Source: Streptomyces paludis
GTDB lineage: Bacteria; Actinomycetota; Actinomycetes; Streptomycetales; Streptomycetaceae
Assembly: GCF_003344965.1 (NCBI RefSeq)
Contig: NZ_CP031194.1
Span: 3,534,001 to 3,598,000, forward strand
Length of the DNA stretch: 64,000 nt
Direction of reading: 5' to 3'
The notes beneath the pieces are model-generated. The model did not search any database. It was not told the DNA's origin and saw only the letters and a list, made by a program, of their open reading frames with translations. The position numbers and the translations under genes are program-made. The stretch's first letter is position 1; each line of letters opens with the position of its first letter. Below are positions 8,309-20,225 of this stretch, piece after piece.

Positions 8309-9607
8309 TTACTTCTTGGACGGGTGCTTGGGCCGCTGCTGACCCTTGCGCTGCCCCGACTTGGCTTTTTGGCGCGTGGCACCGGCAGCGGGCCGGCCCG
8401 ACGGCTTGGGCGGGGTGTCCTGCGGCTCGTCCTTCTTCTGCAACGAGGTCTTCGCCGGCTCATCGGTGGCCCCGGAGTCCTTGGTGTCCGCGGTGTCCGT
8501 GGAATCTTCGGGCTTCTCCGCACCCAGCTGGGCGGCGGCCTGGCGCTGCGCCTTGGTCAGCCTCTTGGGCTGCTGCCGCTTCTGGGCGCTACCGGCCTCG
8601 GCGTCGGCGGCCGCGGTCTCGCTCTTGATCACCGTGCCGTCTGCCTGGGCGGCGAGGCCGACCTTGGCCAGGCCCATGACGAACTTGCGCTCGTTGTCAT
8701 TACGGTCCGGGCCCTTGGACACGATCGCCTGCACGATGTTGCGCTTACGACGGGACCGCACCTCGCCGCGCGAGGTGATGCTCTTCAGCAGCCGCTGGAG
8801 GTACTGGTCCTGCGCCTTGCTGCCCGGTGTCGGGTTCTGGTTGATCACGTACATCTGCTGGCCCATGGTCCACACGTTGGTGGTCAGCCAGTAGACGAGG
8901 ACACCGACGGGGAAGTTGACACCCGTGACGGCGAAGATCACCGGGAAGATGTACATCAGCATCTTCTGCTGCTGCATGTACGGCGTCTTGACCGTCAGGT
9001 CGACGTTCTTCGTCATCAGCTGGCGCTGCGTGTAGAACTGCGACGCCGACATCATCACGATCATGATCGCGGTGACGACCCGCACATCGGTCAGCGAGGC
9101 GTTCAGGGACTGCACCTTCTCGCTGCTGTCCGTGAACTTGGCGGCCAGCGGAGCGCCGAAGATATGCGCCTGCCGGGCGCTGTCGAGCAGCCCCTGGTTG
9201 ATGACACCGATGGTCTTGCCGCTGGCGATGCTGGAGAGCACGTGGTACAGCGCGAAGAAGAACGGTGACTGCGCCAGGATGGGCAGACACGAGGAGAGCG
9301 GGTTGGTGCCCGTCTCCTTGTACAGCTTCATCATCTCTTCGGACTGACGCTGTTTGTCGTTCTTGTAGCGCTCCTGGATCGCCTTCATCTTCGGCTGGAG
9401 CACCTGCATGTTCCGGGTCGACTTGATCTGCTTCACGAAGAGCGGGATCAGGCAGATCCGGATCAGCACCACCAGGGACACGATGGACAGTCCCCAGGCC
9501 CAGCCCGTGTCGGGGCCGAAGATCATCCCGTACAGCGAGTGGAACTGGACGATGACCCAGGAAACAGGTGTGGTGATAAAACTGAACAGACTGGCAATCG
9601 TGTCCAC
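8309..9607 (-). CDS. yidC: Membrane protein insertase YidC (Oxa1 family)
   Basis: 432 residues. N-terminal hydrophobic segment, then the Oxa1-type core with several membrane helices: [18 protein letters not shown], a loop with [37 protein letters not shown], and later helices up to about residue 270. The last ~130 residues are a hydrophilic Lys/Ala-rich tail ending in [15 protein letters not shown], likely ribosome-facing. It inserts inner-membrane proteins alone or with SecYEG. GTG start four bases from the yidD stop, so it is co-translated with yidD. Confidence 0.96.
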   Translation of the reverse strand: MDTIASLFSFITTPVSWVIVQFHSLYGMIFGPDTGWAWGLSIVSLVVLIRICLIPLFVKQIKSTRNMQVLQPKMKAIQERYKNDKQRQSEEMMKLYKETGTNPLSSCLPILAQSPFFFALYHVLSSIASGKTIGVINQGLLDSARQAHIFGAPLAAKFTDSSEKVQSLNASLTDVRVVTAIMIVMMSASQFYTQRQLMTKNVDLTVKTPYMQQQKMLMYIFPVIFAVTGVNFPVGVLVYWLTTNVWTMGQQMYVINQNPTPGSKAQDQYLQRLLKSITSRGEVRSRRKRNIVQAIVSKGPDRNDNERKFVMGLAKVGLAAQADGTVIKSETAAADAEAGSAQKRQQPKRLTKAQRQAAAQLGAEKPEDSTDTADTKDSGATDEPAKTSLQKKDEPQDTPPKPSGRPAAGATRQKAKSGQRKGQQRPKHPSKK

Positions 9608-9610
9608 TAA

Positions 9611-9970
9611 TCAGGCTCCTTGAGCTTTGGACGAGGTCTCTGCGGCCGGACTGGGGGTGTCGGGGGCCGATCCCCCGGAAGGCACGCCGGCGGCGGAGTG
9701 CCCGCCCTTGCCGCCGCGCAGGGCATCGCGCAGCAGTTCGTGCCAGCGTGGGCGCTTGCGCGGCGGGACATGGTCCACACCGCCCGGCGACCACGGGTTG
9801 CACCGCAGGATGCGCCATGCGGTGAGCACCGTGCCCTTCACCGCGCCGTGCCGGTCGATGGCGGTGTATCCGTAGTGCGAGCACGACGGGTAGTACCGGC
9901 AGACAGGCCCGAGGAGCGGGCTGATCGTCCACTGGTACAGCTTGATCAGAGCCAGCAGCGGGTACTTCAT
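9611..9970 (-). CDS. yidD: Membrane protein insertion efficiency factor YidD
   Basis: 119 residues with the hallmark cysteine motif [18 protein letters not shown] and the following [16 protein letters not shown]. The first 75 residues are the whole conserved domain; the rest is a variable tail. It supports YidC-mediated insertion. The ATG overlaps the rnpA stop by four bases (9967-9970). Confidence 0.95.
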   Translation of the reverse strand: MKYPLLALIKLYQWTISPLLGPVCRYYPSCSHYGYTAIDRHGAVKGTVLTAWRILRCNPWSPGGVDHVPPRKRPRWHELLRDALRGGKGGHSAAGVPSGGSAPDTPSPAAETSSKAQGA

Positions 9971-10338
9971 CGCGTGCCCCCTCCCAGCAGCCGCCGGAGA
10001 GCGGCGTCCAGGTCTCGGGCCAGTTGTGCATGGTCGGCGTCGCCCGCTCCGGGCAGCGCCCGTACGACAACCAGGCTACCGGGGGGCAGCTCGGAGAGTC
10101 GGTCGCGCACCAAATGGCGAAGCCTCCGCTTCACCACGTTGCGCACGACGGATCCACCCACGGCTTTGCTTACAACGAAACCCGCACGCGGTGGGGAAGC
10201 GCTCTCCCCAGGCGCGTGCGGGTCCGTTGAACCGCTACGTAGATGGACGACGAGAAGCGGGCGACCGGCCCGGCGTCCTCGGCGTACCGCGGTCGCGAAA
10301 TCCTCGCGCCGCCTCAGCCGATTCTCTGTAGGCAGCAC
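9967..10338 (-). CDS. rnpA: Ribonuclease P protein component
   Basis: 123 residues. N-terminal [18 protein letters not shown] and the family signature [18 protein letters not shown] (RNxxKRxLR) are present. It assists the RNase P RNA in 5' maturation of tRNAs. GTG start, 26 bases behind rpmH, matching the near-universal rpmH-rnpA pairing next to dnaA. Confidence 0.96.
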   Translation of the reverse strand: MLPTENRLRRREDFATAVRRGRRAGRPLLVVHLRSGSTDPHAPGESASPPRAGFVVSKAVGGSVVRNVVKRRLRHLVRDRLSELPPGSLVVVRALPGAGDADHAQLARDLDAALRRLLGGGTR

Positions 10339-10364
10339 GTCATGACCTGTTGGCTATCAGGCGA

Positions 10365-10502
10365 TCAGGCCGACAGACGGGCGCGGCCCTTGCTACGGCG
10401 GGTCGCCAGGATCGCGCGGCCGGCACGGGTCCGCATGCGCAGCCGGAACCCGTGGGTCTTGGCGCGACGACGGTTGTTCGGCTGGAAGGTGCGCTTGCTC
10501 AC
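10365..10502 (-). CDS. rpmH: Ribosomal protein bL34
   Basis: 45-residue protein beginning [18 protein letters not shown] and ending [11 protein letters not shown], an almost invariant bL34 sequence of the large ribosomal subunit. GTG start at 10502. It heads the reverse-strand operon and is divergent from dnaA across a 365-bp regulatory gap. Confidence 0.98.
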   Translation of the reverse strand: MSKRTFQPNNRRRAKTHGFRLRMRTRAGRAILATRRSKGRARLSA

Positions 10503-10867
10503 TCGGGGGCTCCAGAAAATGATGTGTGGATGGCGGGACATCGCCTGGCTGTCACCGTGCGCCCACGAGAAGCTCGCGATTACGCCCTAGTGCACCGCTT
10601 CACAACCACAGATCGTGATCTTTGCCCATCGGAGGCAGGCGGCAGCAGCCATCGACAACTCGACCTGGTCACGGTACGCGCGGCTACGCCATCCGGTCAA
10701 ACCAGCTCCGTGCCGGGCTCCATTGTGCACAGGCTGTGGACAACAACTTGAACCGCGCGGGTCGGCCTGACTACCTTGGCTGAACTCCGGATTCTTTTCC
10801 CGCCTGTACTTCCGAACCCGTCCCGAGAACCACACATTCGTGGGACCAGCTGAGAGAGCGTGCCCCT
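10503..10867. promoter_or_regulatory. rpmH / dnaA divergent promoter region with two DnaA boxes
   Basis: 365 bp without a gene. Two DnaA boxes face each other: TTGTGCACA at 10723-10731 and TGTGGACAA (reverse of TTGTCCACA) at 10735-10743, about 125 bp before the dnaA GTG. Paired boxes in the dnaA promoter are known in Streptomyces and mediate autoregulation by DnaA. A weak GAGAGAGCG ribosome site precedes the dnaA start. I did not assign -10/-35 elements. Confidence 0.8.
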
Positions 10868-12649
10868 GTGGCTGATGTACCTGCCGATCTTGCCGCAGTG
10901 TGGCCACGAGTGCTGGAGCAGCTCCTCAGGGAGGGCCAGCAGGGCGTCGAGCCCAAGGACAAGCAGTGGATCGAGCGCTGCCAGCCCCTCGCCCTCGTCG
11001 CCGACACCGCGCTGCTCGCCGTCCCCAACGAGTGGGGCAAGCGGGTGCTGGAGGGCCGGCTCGCACCGCTCATCAGCGAGACGCTGAGCCATGAGTGCGG
11101 CCGCCCGATCCGGATCGCCATCACCGTCGACGACTCGGCCGGCGAGCCCGCCCCGCCCGCGCCTGCCGTGCCCCAGCAGCACCGCTACCAGGGCCCGCCC
11201 CTCGACGACCAGCGGCCTGGCGACGGATACGACGGATACGGCGGGCACCGCCCGCAGGACGACGGCATGCCCTCCGTACGGCCCGCGTACCCGGAGTACC
11301 AACAGCAGCGCCAGGACCCCGGCGCCTGGCCGCGGACCCAGGAGGACCTCTCCTGGCAGCAGCCGCGGCTCGGCGGCTACCAGGACCGCGATCCGTACGC
11401 CACCCCGCACTCGCAGCAGCCGCAGCACGACTACCGGCAGCCGCAGGGCCAGGAGCGGTCCCCGTACGAGCAGCACGGGGGCCGGCACGACCCGCACGAC
11501 TCCCAGGAACCGCCGGCGCCCCGGCACGGCGGCGGGCAGAGCGTGGGCCGCGCGCGGGGCGGCGGCGCCGGTCCGCTGGGCGCCCAGCCGGCGCCCGCCC
11601 CCGGTCCCGGTGAGCCGCAGGCCCGGCTCAACCCCAAATACCTCTTCGACACCTTTGTCATCGGCGCGTCCAACCGGTTCGCGCACGCGGCGGCGGTCGC
11701 CGTGGCGGAGGCGCCGGCGAAGGCGTACAACCCGCTCTTCATCTACGGCGAGTCCGGGCTCGGCAAGACGCACCTGCTGCACGCCATCGGGCACTACGCG
11801 CGGAGTCTGTACCCCGGCACCCGGGTGCGGTACGTCAGCTCCGAGGAGTTCACCAACGAGTTCATCAACTCGATCCGGGACGGCAAGGGCGACACCTTCC
11901 GCAAGCGGTACCGCGATGTCGACATCCTCCTGGTCGACGACATCCAGTTCCTGGCGAGCAAGGAGTCGACGCAGGAGGAGTTCTTCCACACGTTCAACAC
12001 GCTCCACAACGCGAACAAGCAGATCGTGCTCTCCTCCGACCGGCCGCCCAGGCAGCTGATCACTCTGGAGGACCGGCTGCGCAACCGCTTCGAGTGGGGG
12101 CTGACCACCGACGTCCAGCCGCCCGAGCTGGAGACCCGGATCGCGATCCTGCGCAAGAAGGCCGTGCAGGAGCAGCTGAACGCGCCGCCCGAGGTGCTGG
12201 AGTTCATCGCCTCCCGGATCTCACGCAACATCCGTGAGCTGGAGGGGGCGCTGATCCGGGTGACGGCGTTCGCGTCGCTCAACCGGCAGCCCGTGGACCT
12301 CGGGCTCACCGAGATCGTGCTGAAGGACCTGCTCCCCGGCGGCGAGGACTCGGCTCCGGAGATCACCGCGGGCGCCATCATGGCGGCCACCGCCGCCTAC
12401 TTCGGGCTGACCGTGGAGGACCTCTGCGGCTCCTCCAGGAGCCGGGTGCTGGTGACCGCGCGGCAGATCGCGATGTATCTCTGCCGCGAGCTGACCGATC
12501 TCTCACTGCCGAAGATCGGCGCGCAGTTCGGCGGCCGTGACCATACGACGGTGATGCACGCGGACCGGAAGATCCGCGCGCTGATGGCCGAGCGGCGCTC
12601 GATCTACAACCAGGTCACGGAGCTGACCAACCGCATCAAGAACGGCTGA
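10868..12649 (+). CDS. dnaA: Chromosomal replication initiator DnaA
   Basis: 593 residues. Domain I is residues 1-80. Domain II is a very long Pro/Gln/Arg-rich linker (about 85-255), a Streptomyces feature. Domain III is the AAA+ ATPase, with Walker [16 protein letters not shown], Walker [11 protein letters not shown] and sensor LSSDRPP. Domain IV is the DNA-binding helix-turn-helix with signature [15 protein letters not shown] near the C-terminus. It binds the DnaA boxes of oriC and of its own promoter. The start is GTG 10868 ([12 protein letters not shown]). A strong hairpin terminates it before oriC. Confidence 0.98.
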   Translation: MADVPADLAAVWPRVLEQLLREGQQGVEPKDKQWIERCQPLALVADTALLAVPNEWGKRVLEGRLAPLISETLSHECGRPIRIAITVDDSAGEPAPPAPAVPQQHRYQGPPLDDQRPGDGYDGYGGHRPQDDGMPSVRPAYPEYQQQRQDPGAWPRTQEDLSWQQPRLGGYQDRDPYATPHSQQPQHDYRQPQGQERSPYEQHGGRHDPHDSQEPPAPRHGGGQSVGRARGGGAGPLGAQPAPAPGPGEPQARLNPKYLFDTFVIGASNRFAHAAAVAVAEAPAKAYNPLFIYGESGLGKTHLLHAIGHYARSLYPGTRVRYVSSEEFTNEFINSIRDGKGDTFRKRYRDVDILLVDDIQFLASKESTQEEFFHTFNTLHNANKQIVLSSDRPPRQLITLEDRLRNRFEWGLTTDVQPPELETRIAILRKKAVQEQLNAPPEVLEFIASRISRNIRELEGALIRVTAFASLNRQPVDLGLTEIVLKDLLPGGEDSAPEITAGAIMAATAAYFGLTVEDLCGSSRSRVLVTARQIAMYLCRELTDLSLPKIGAQFGGRDHTTVMHADRKIRALMAERRSIYNQVTELTNRIKNG

Positions 12650-12682
12650 CGGCCGGCACGGAGGCACGGCGGCCGGTACGGC

Positions 12683-12729
12683 GAAGGGCGCCCGGGGAGA
12701 CCGTACGGAACGGTCCCCGGGCGCCCTTC
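12683..12729 (+). terminator. dnaA terminator
   Basis: A 16-bp perfect inverted repeat, GAAGGGCGCCCGGGGA (12683-12698) and its complement at 12714-12729, 34 bp after the dnaA stop. It protects oriC from transcription. Confidence 0.85.
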
Positions 12730-13578
12730 GGCGTGCCACGGGCCCCTCCGACCGGCTTCCGATCGCTCTCCGATCGCCCTCCGGAAGTCCTTCGAGCACC
12801 TTCCGGCGGCTGTGCGCGGTCGTCGAGGCCGGTCGCCGCTGTTCGAATACGGGCCTCGGGGGACTACTTCTCCACAGATCGGGGGAGAATCTTCCGTCCA
12901 CAGCCTGGGGACCCGTAAGTTGTCCAGATCCTGTCCACAGGCCCGGTGGACGGAACACCGTCGGGGCAGGTCAGCCGCCTGTGGAATTGTGGCTGAAGAT
13001 TCTCCACAGGCTGTGGACAGAGATTTCCTCCACAGGGGGCCGTCGTGACTGTCCACCGGCGGCCCACAGGCCGGACCCGGTTGCCCACACCTTCTCCACA
13101 GCGCTGTCCACTGTTCGGCAACAAAACGCCCGGGATCGCTGAGTCGAGTGAAAGGCGTCACACCGAGGCAGGTGGTTGGGCTGTGCAGAAGCCGGGTAAA
13201 ACTGGGGACGCAGCTGGGGAGAAGTAGGGGTCCCCTGTGCATGGGGTGTGCACAACTTTCGGCTTTCCACAGAAGAGGCCGGTTATCCACGGGTGGCGCC
13301 CACAGGACCAGTGGACAAAAAACGCTGTCTGACCTGCACGGACGACGTTATCCACGGTTTCCACAGGCCCTACTACTACTACCCCCTTGAGTTAGCGAGA
13401 GATTCGTTTGGAAGCGGGGCCTGTGCACAACTCGGCCTCCGAGCCCGGGCCGCCACGGGCATCGACTTGACCCGCAGCAGCACCGACTGTCGGTGCCGTA
13501 CGTCAGACTGGTCCCCGGCATCACAGCCGACGACGTAAGGCCAGCAGGGCGAGCCAGCAACAGCAGGAGGCGGTTCCG
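12730..13578. other. oriC: Origin of chromosome replication oriC (DnaA-box cluster)
   Basis: Non-coding dnaA-dnaN gap packed with 9-mers related to TTGTCCACA on both strands. Examples: 12868 TTCTCCACA, 12894 CCGTCCACA, 12920 TTGTCCAGA, 12931 CTGTCCACA, 13000 TTCTCCACA, 13012 TGTGGACAG (reverse), 13026 TCCTCCACA, 13049 CTGTCCACC, 13081 TTGCCCACA, 13092 TTCTCCACA, 13104 CTGTCCACT, 13247 TGTGCACAA (reverse), 13263 CTTTCCACA, 13283 TTATCCACG, 13310 AGTGGACAA (reverse), 13348 TTATCCACG, 13357 GTTTCCACA, 13422 TGTGCACAA (reverse). At least 18 boxes at this stringency. There is no classical AT-rich 13-mer block, but a (TAC)4 run follows the last forward boxes at 13371-13382. The final ~140 bp before dnaN lacks boxes and should hold the dnaN promoter. 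Confidence 0.95.
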
Positions 13579-14709
13579 GTGAAGATCCGGGTGGAGCGCG
13601 ATGTACTCGCTGAGGCGGTGGCCTGGGTGGCCCGCAGCCTCCCGGCCCGTCCGCCGGCGCCCGTACTCGCGGGTCTTCTGCTGAAGGCCGAGGACGGCGC
13701 GCTCAGCTTCTCCAGCTTCGACTACGAGGTCTCGGCGCGGGTCTCGGTGGACGCCGAGGTGGAGGAGGACGGCACCGTCCTCGTCTCCGGCCGGCTCCTC
13801 GCCGACATCTGCCGCGCCCTGCCCAACAGGCCGGTCGAGATCTCCACAGACGGTGTACGGGCGACCGTGGTCTGCGGCTCCTCCCGCTTCACGCTCCACA
13901 CACTGCCTGTGGACGAGTACCCGGCGCTGCCGCAGATGCCGACCGCGACCGGCACCGTGCCCGGTGAGGTCTTCGCCTCGGCCGCCGCCCAGGTGGCCAT
14001 CGCCGCCGGCCGCGACGACACGCTGCCGGTGCTGACCGGCGTACGGATCGAGATCGAGGGCGACACGGTCACCCTGGCCTCGACCGACCGCTACCGCTTC
14101 GCGGTCCGCGAGTTCCTGTGGAAGCCCGAGGCCGCGGACATCTCCGCCGTCGCGCTGGTGCCCGCCAAGACGCTGCTGGACACCGCCAAGGCGCTCACCA
14201 GCGGTGACACGGTCACGCTGGCGCTCTCCGGCTCCGGCGCGGGCGAGGGTCTGATCGGCTTCGAGGGCGCGGGCCGCCGGACGACCACCCGACTGCTCGA
14301 AGGCGACCTGCCGAAGTACCGCACGCTCTTCCCCACCGAGTTCAACTCGGTCGCGGTGATCGAGACCGCTCCGTTCGTCGAGGCCGTCAAGCGTGTGGCC
14401 CTGGTCGCCGAGCGGAACACCCCCGTACGGCTCAGCTTCGAGCAGGGCGTGCTGATCCTGGAGGCGGGCTCCAGCGACGACGCACAGGCTGTGGAGCGGG
14501 TCGACGCGCACCTGGAGGGCGACGACATCTCGATCGCCTTCAACCCGACCTTCCTGCTGGACGGGCTGAGCGCGATCGACTCACCGGTGGCCCAGCTCTC
14601 CTTCACGACCTCCACGAAGCCCGCTCTGCTGAGCGGCCGGGCGGATGTCAAGGCGGAGGCCGACGAGGCGTACAAGTACCTGATCATGCCGGTACGCCTG
14701 AGCGGCTGA
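13579..14709 (+). CDS. dnaN: DNA polymerase III sliding clamp (beta subunit)
   Basis: 376 residues, three repeated clamp domains of about 125 residues. N-terminus KIRVERDVLAEAVAWVARSLPARP and C-terminus YKYLIMPVRLSG are the standard clamp ends. It forms the ring that tethers DNA polymerase III to DNA. GTG start with CAGGAGG at 13564-13570. First gene of the rightward dnaN-gnd-recF-dciA run. Confidence 0.98.
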   Translation: MKIRVERDVLAEAVAWVARSLPARPPAPVLAGLLLKAEDGALSFSSFDYEVSARVSVDAEVEEDGTVLVSGRLLADICRALPNRPVEISTDGVRATVVCGSSRFTLHTLPVDEYPALPQMPTATGTVPGEVFASAAAQVAIAAGRDDTLPVLTGVRIEIEGDTVTLASTDRYRFAVREFLWKPEAADISAVALVPAKTLLDTAKALTSGDTVTLALSGSGAGEGLIGFEGAGRRTTTRLLEGDLPKYRTLFPTEFNSVAVIETAPFVEAVKRVALVAERNTPVRLSFEQGVLILEAGSSDDAQAVERVDAHLEGDDISIAFNPTFLLDGLSAIDSPVAQLSFTTSTKPALLSGRADVKAEADEAYKYLIMPVRLSG

Positions 14710-14786
14710 CCCCACAGGTGAGTACCCAGGTCCGGGCGTAGTCTCGGACTTGGGTACGAATCGCCTCAACGCTTAAGGAACACCTG

Positions 14787-15674
14787 ATGGAGCTCGGTCT
14801 CGTCGGTCTCGGCAAGATGGGCGGCAACATGCGTGAGCGCATCCGCCGCGCCGGCCACACTGTCATCGGATACGACCGCAATCCGGACCTCGCCGATGTG
14901 CACAGCCTTCAGGAGCTGGTGAGCAAGCTCAAGGGCCCCCGGGTGGTCTGGGTGATGGTCCCGGCGGGCGCGGCGACCCAGGCGACCGTCGACGAGCTGG
15001 CCGAGCTGCTCTCCCCCGGCGATGTCGTGGTCGACGGCGGGAACTCGCGCTGGACGGACGACGAGAAGCACGCCGTGGAGCTGGGCATCAAGGGCATCGG
15101 CTTCGTCGACTGCGGTGTCTCCGGTGGCGTCTGGGGCCTCGACAACGGCTACGCGCTGATGTACGGCGGCGACCCGGAGAACGTCGCGAAGGTCCAGCCG
15201 GTCTTCGACGCGCTCAAGCCCGAGGGCGACTTCGGCACCGTCCACGCCGGCAAGGTCGGCGCGGGGCACTTCGCCAAGATGGTCCACAACGGCATCGAGT
15301 ACGCCATGATGCAGGCGTACGCCGAGGGCTGGGAGCTGCTGGAGAAGGTCGACTCGGTCACGGACGTCCGTGAGGTCTTCCGCTCCTGGCAGGAGGGCAC
15401 GGTCATCCGGTCCTGGCTGCTGGACCTCGCGGTCAACGCGCTGGACCGGGACGAGCACCTCGACCAGCTGCGCGGCTTCGCGGAGGACTCCGGCGAGGGC
15501 CGGTGGACGGTCGAGGCGGCCATCGACAACGCGGTGCCGCTGCCCGCGATCACCGCGTCGCTGTTCGCCCGGTTCGCGTCGCGCCAGGAGGACTCGCCGC
15601 AGATGAAGATGGTCGCGGCGCTGCGCAACCAGTTCGGCGGCCATGCTGTCGAATCGAGCGACGCGAAACACTGA
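14787..15674 (+). CDS. gnd: 6-phosphogluconate dehydrogenase (decarboxylating, short YqeC-type)
   Basis: 295 residues. Rossmann motif GLVGLGKMGGNM at the N-terminus, DGGNSRWTDDEKHA (residues about 81-94) and the catalytic block GHFAKMVHNGIEYAMMQAYAEG (about 162-183). It oxidises 6-phosphogluconate to ribulose 5-phosphate. The length (about 300) and single-helical domain match the short NAD-preferring type rather than the ~470-residue E. coli form. AAGGA precedes the ATG. Its position between dnaN and recF is a Streptomyces trait. Confidence 0.95.
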   Translation: MELGLVGLGKMGGNMRERIRRAGHTVIGYDRNPDLADVHSLQELVSKLKGPRVVWVMVPAGAATQATVDELAELLSPGDVVVDGGNSRWTDDEKHAVELGIKGIGFVDCGVSGGVWGLDNGYALMYGGDPENVAKVQPVFDALKPEGDFGTVHAGKVGAGHFAKMVHNGIEYAMMQAYAEGWELLEKVDSVTDVREVFRSWQEGTVIRSWLLDLAVNALDRDEHLDQLRGFAEDSGEGRWTVEAAIDNAVPLPAITASLFARFASRQEDSPQMKMVAALRNQFGGHAVESSDAKH

Positions 15675-15731
15675 GCGGCTCAGCACTGAGCTGAGCACTG
15701 AGCACCGAACCGGAAGAGGCCCGCGCACCCT

Positions 15732-16919
15732 ATGCATGTCACGCATCTGTCGCTGGCCGACTTCCGGTCCTACGCCCGGGTCGAGGTTCCCCTCGATCCG
15801 GGCGTCACCGCGTTCGTGGGGGCGAACGGGCAGGGCAAGACCAATCTGGTCGAGGCGGTCGGCTATCTGGCGACCCTCGGCAGCCACCGTGTCTCGTCGG
15901 ACGCGCCGTTGGTGCGGATGGGCGCGGAGCGCGCCGTTATACGGGCGGCCGTGACGCAGGGCGAGCGGGCGCAGCTGGTCGAGCTGGAGCTGAACCCCGG
16001 CCGTGCGAACCGGGCCAGGATCAACCGGTCCTCGCAGGTCAAGCCGCGCGATGTGCTCGGCATCGTACGGACGGTGCTGTTCGCGCCGGAGGATCTGGCG
16101 CTGGTGAAGGGCGACCCGGGCGAGCGCCGGCGGTTCCTGGACGAGCTGGTCACCGCGCGCTCGCCCCGGATGGCGGCGGTGCGCTCGGACTACGAGCGGG
16201 TGCTCCGGCAGCGCAACACGCTGCTCAAATCCGCGGCGATGGCGCGCCGGCACGGCGGTCGTGGCATGGACCTGTCGACGCTGGATGTCTGGGACCAGCA
16301 TCTGGCGCGGGCGGGGGCCGAGCTGCTGGCGCAGCGGGCGGATCTGATCACGGTGCTCCAGCCGCTGACGGACAAGGCGTACGAGCAGCTGGCGCCCGGC
16401 GGCGGGCCGGTGACGCTGGAGTACCGCTCCTCGGCCGGTGAGCCGGGTGGCGTGGGTGGCTCGGGCGATTCCGACGACACCGTTGATGCGGGTGGCGCGG
16501 GGATGGCCGCCGGTGCCTCGCGGGACGAGCTGTACGGGCATCTGATGGCCGCGCTGGCCGGGGTGCGCAAGCAGGAGATCGAGCGGGGCGTGACGCTCGT
16601 CGGGCCGCACCGGGACGACCTGGTGCTCCGGCTCGGCCGGCTCCCCGCGAAGGGGTACGCCAGCCACGGCGAGTCGTGGTCGTACGCGCTGGCGCTGCGG
16701 CTGGCCTCGTACGATCTGCTGCGCGCCGAGGGGAACGAGCCGGTGCTCGTCCTGGACGATGTCTTCGCCGAACTGGACGCGCGGCGCCGGGAGCGGCTGG
16801 CCGAGCTGGTGGTGCCCGGCGAGCAGGTGCTGGTGACGGCGGCCGTGGCCGACGATGTGCCGGGGGTGCTGGCCGGGGCGCGGTACATGGTGGCCGAGGG
16901 CGCGGTGGAGCGGGTATGA
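15732..16919 (+). CDS. recF: DNA replication/repair ATPase RecF
   Basis: 395 residues. Walker [15 protein letters not shown] (about residues 33-46), the ABC-type signature region [23 protein letters not shown] and Walker [16 protein letters not shown] near the C-terminus. It loads RecA at gapped DNA. A Gly/Ser/Asp-rich insertion at about residues 235-260 ([13 protein letters not shown]) is species-variable. The stop overlaps the dciA start (ATGA at 16916-16919), so translation is coupled. Confidence 0.97.
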   Translation: MHVTHLSLADFRSYARVEVPLDPGVTAFVGANGQGKTNLVEAVGYLATLGSHRVSSDAPLVRMGAERAVIRAAVTQGERAQLVELELNPGRANRARINRSSQVKPRDVLGIVRTVLFAPEDLALVKGDPGERRRFLDELVTARSPRMAAVRSDYERVLRQRNTLLKSAAMARRHGGRGMDLSTLDVWDQHLARAGAELLAQRADLITVLQPLTDKAYEQLAPGGGPVTLEYRSSAGEPGGVGGSGDSDDTVDAGGAGMAAGASRDELYGHLMAALAGVRKQEIERGVTLVGPHRDDLVLRLGRLPAKGYASHGESWSYALALRLASYDLLRAEGNEPVLVLDDVFAELDARRRERLAELVVPGEQVLVTAAVADDVPGVLAGARYMVAEGAVERV

Positions 16920-17518
16920 GCGGTCAGGGCATGATTCCGGAATCCGGCACGGGCGCGGGTGCCGTCACGGCTACGGGGGCCGCCGGGGTGCCCGGTCCGG
17001 CCGCCGTCCCGGAGTCGTCGGGGGTGGATCTGGCGCGGGTCGCGCTGCGCGCCGCGAAGGAGCAGGCGCGGGCGCGCGGCGCCGCCGTACAGCAGAAGAA
17101 GCAGGCCAGACGGGGCGGCGGACTGCGGTCCGGGTCCGGCGCGGACGGCCGCGACCCGCTGCCGCTCGGCGCGGCGATCAACCGGCTGATCACGGAGCGC
17201 GGCTGGGAGACGCCCGCGGCGGTCGGCGGGGTGATGGGCCGGTGGCCGCAGATCGTCGGCGAGGACGTCGCGAAGCACTGCGTGCCGCAGCGGTACGACG
17301 ACAGCCGTGACGAGCGGGTGCTGACCGTGCAGTGCGACTCCACGGCCTGGGCGACCCAGCTGCGGCTGCTGGCGCCCCGGCTGGTGGCCCGGCTGAACGA
17401 GGACCTGGGGCATGGCACCGTACGGATGATCAAGGTACTGGGGCCTGGCGGGCCGCCGTCGCGGTCCGGCCGGCTGCGGGCGCCGGGGAGCCAGGGACCC
17501 GGGGACACGTACGGCTGA
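16916..17518 (+). CDS. dciA: DUF721/DciA-family replicative helicase loader
   Basis: 200 residues. The first ~95 are low-complexity and basic. The conserved DUF721 domain is at about 100-180: [42 protein letters not shown], then [29 protein letters not shown]721 proteins without DnaC are DciA helicase operators that help load DnaB; the recF-DUF721-gyrB position is shared with mycobacteria. The ATG at 16916 is taken from the four-base overlap with recF. The role is from family knowledge. Confidence 0.88.
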   Translation: MSGQGMIPESGTGAGAVTATGAAGVPGPAAVPESSGVDLARVALRAAKEQARARGAAVQQKKQARRGGGLRSGSGADGRDPLPLGAAINRLITERGWETPAAVGGVMGRWPQIVGEDVAKHCVPQRYDDSRDERVLTVQCDSTAWATQLRLLAPRLVARLNEDLGHGTVRMIKVLGPGGPPSRSGRLRAPGSQGPGDTYG

Positions 17519-20174
<2,656 letters not shown>

Positions 20175-20225
20175 GTCGGTCTCAGCTGACGGATTCGAAT
20201 AGGCCGAAAGGAACACTGACCAGCA

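Noticed and set aside
8745..10070. Reverse-strand frame in another phase overlapping yidC and yidD
   Set aside because: Contains none of the family motifs, whereas yidC, yidD and rnpA read cleanly in their own frames.
13021..13134. Short frames inside oriC
   Set aside because: They run through the DnaA-box cluster and have no coding character.
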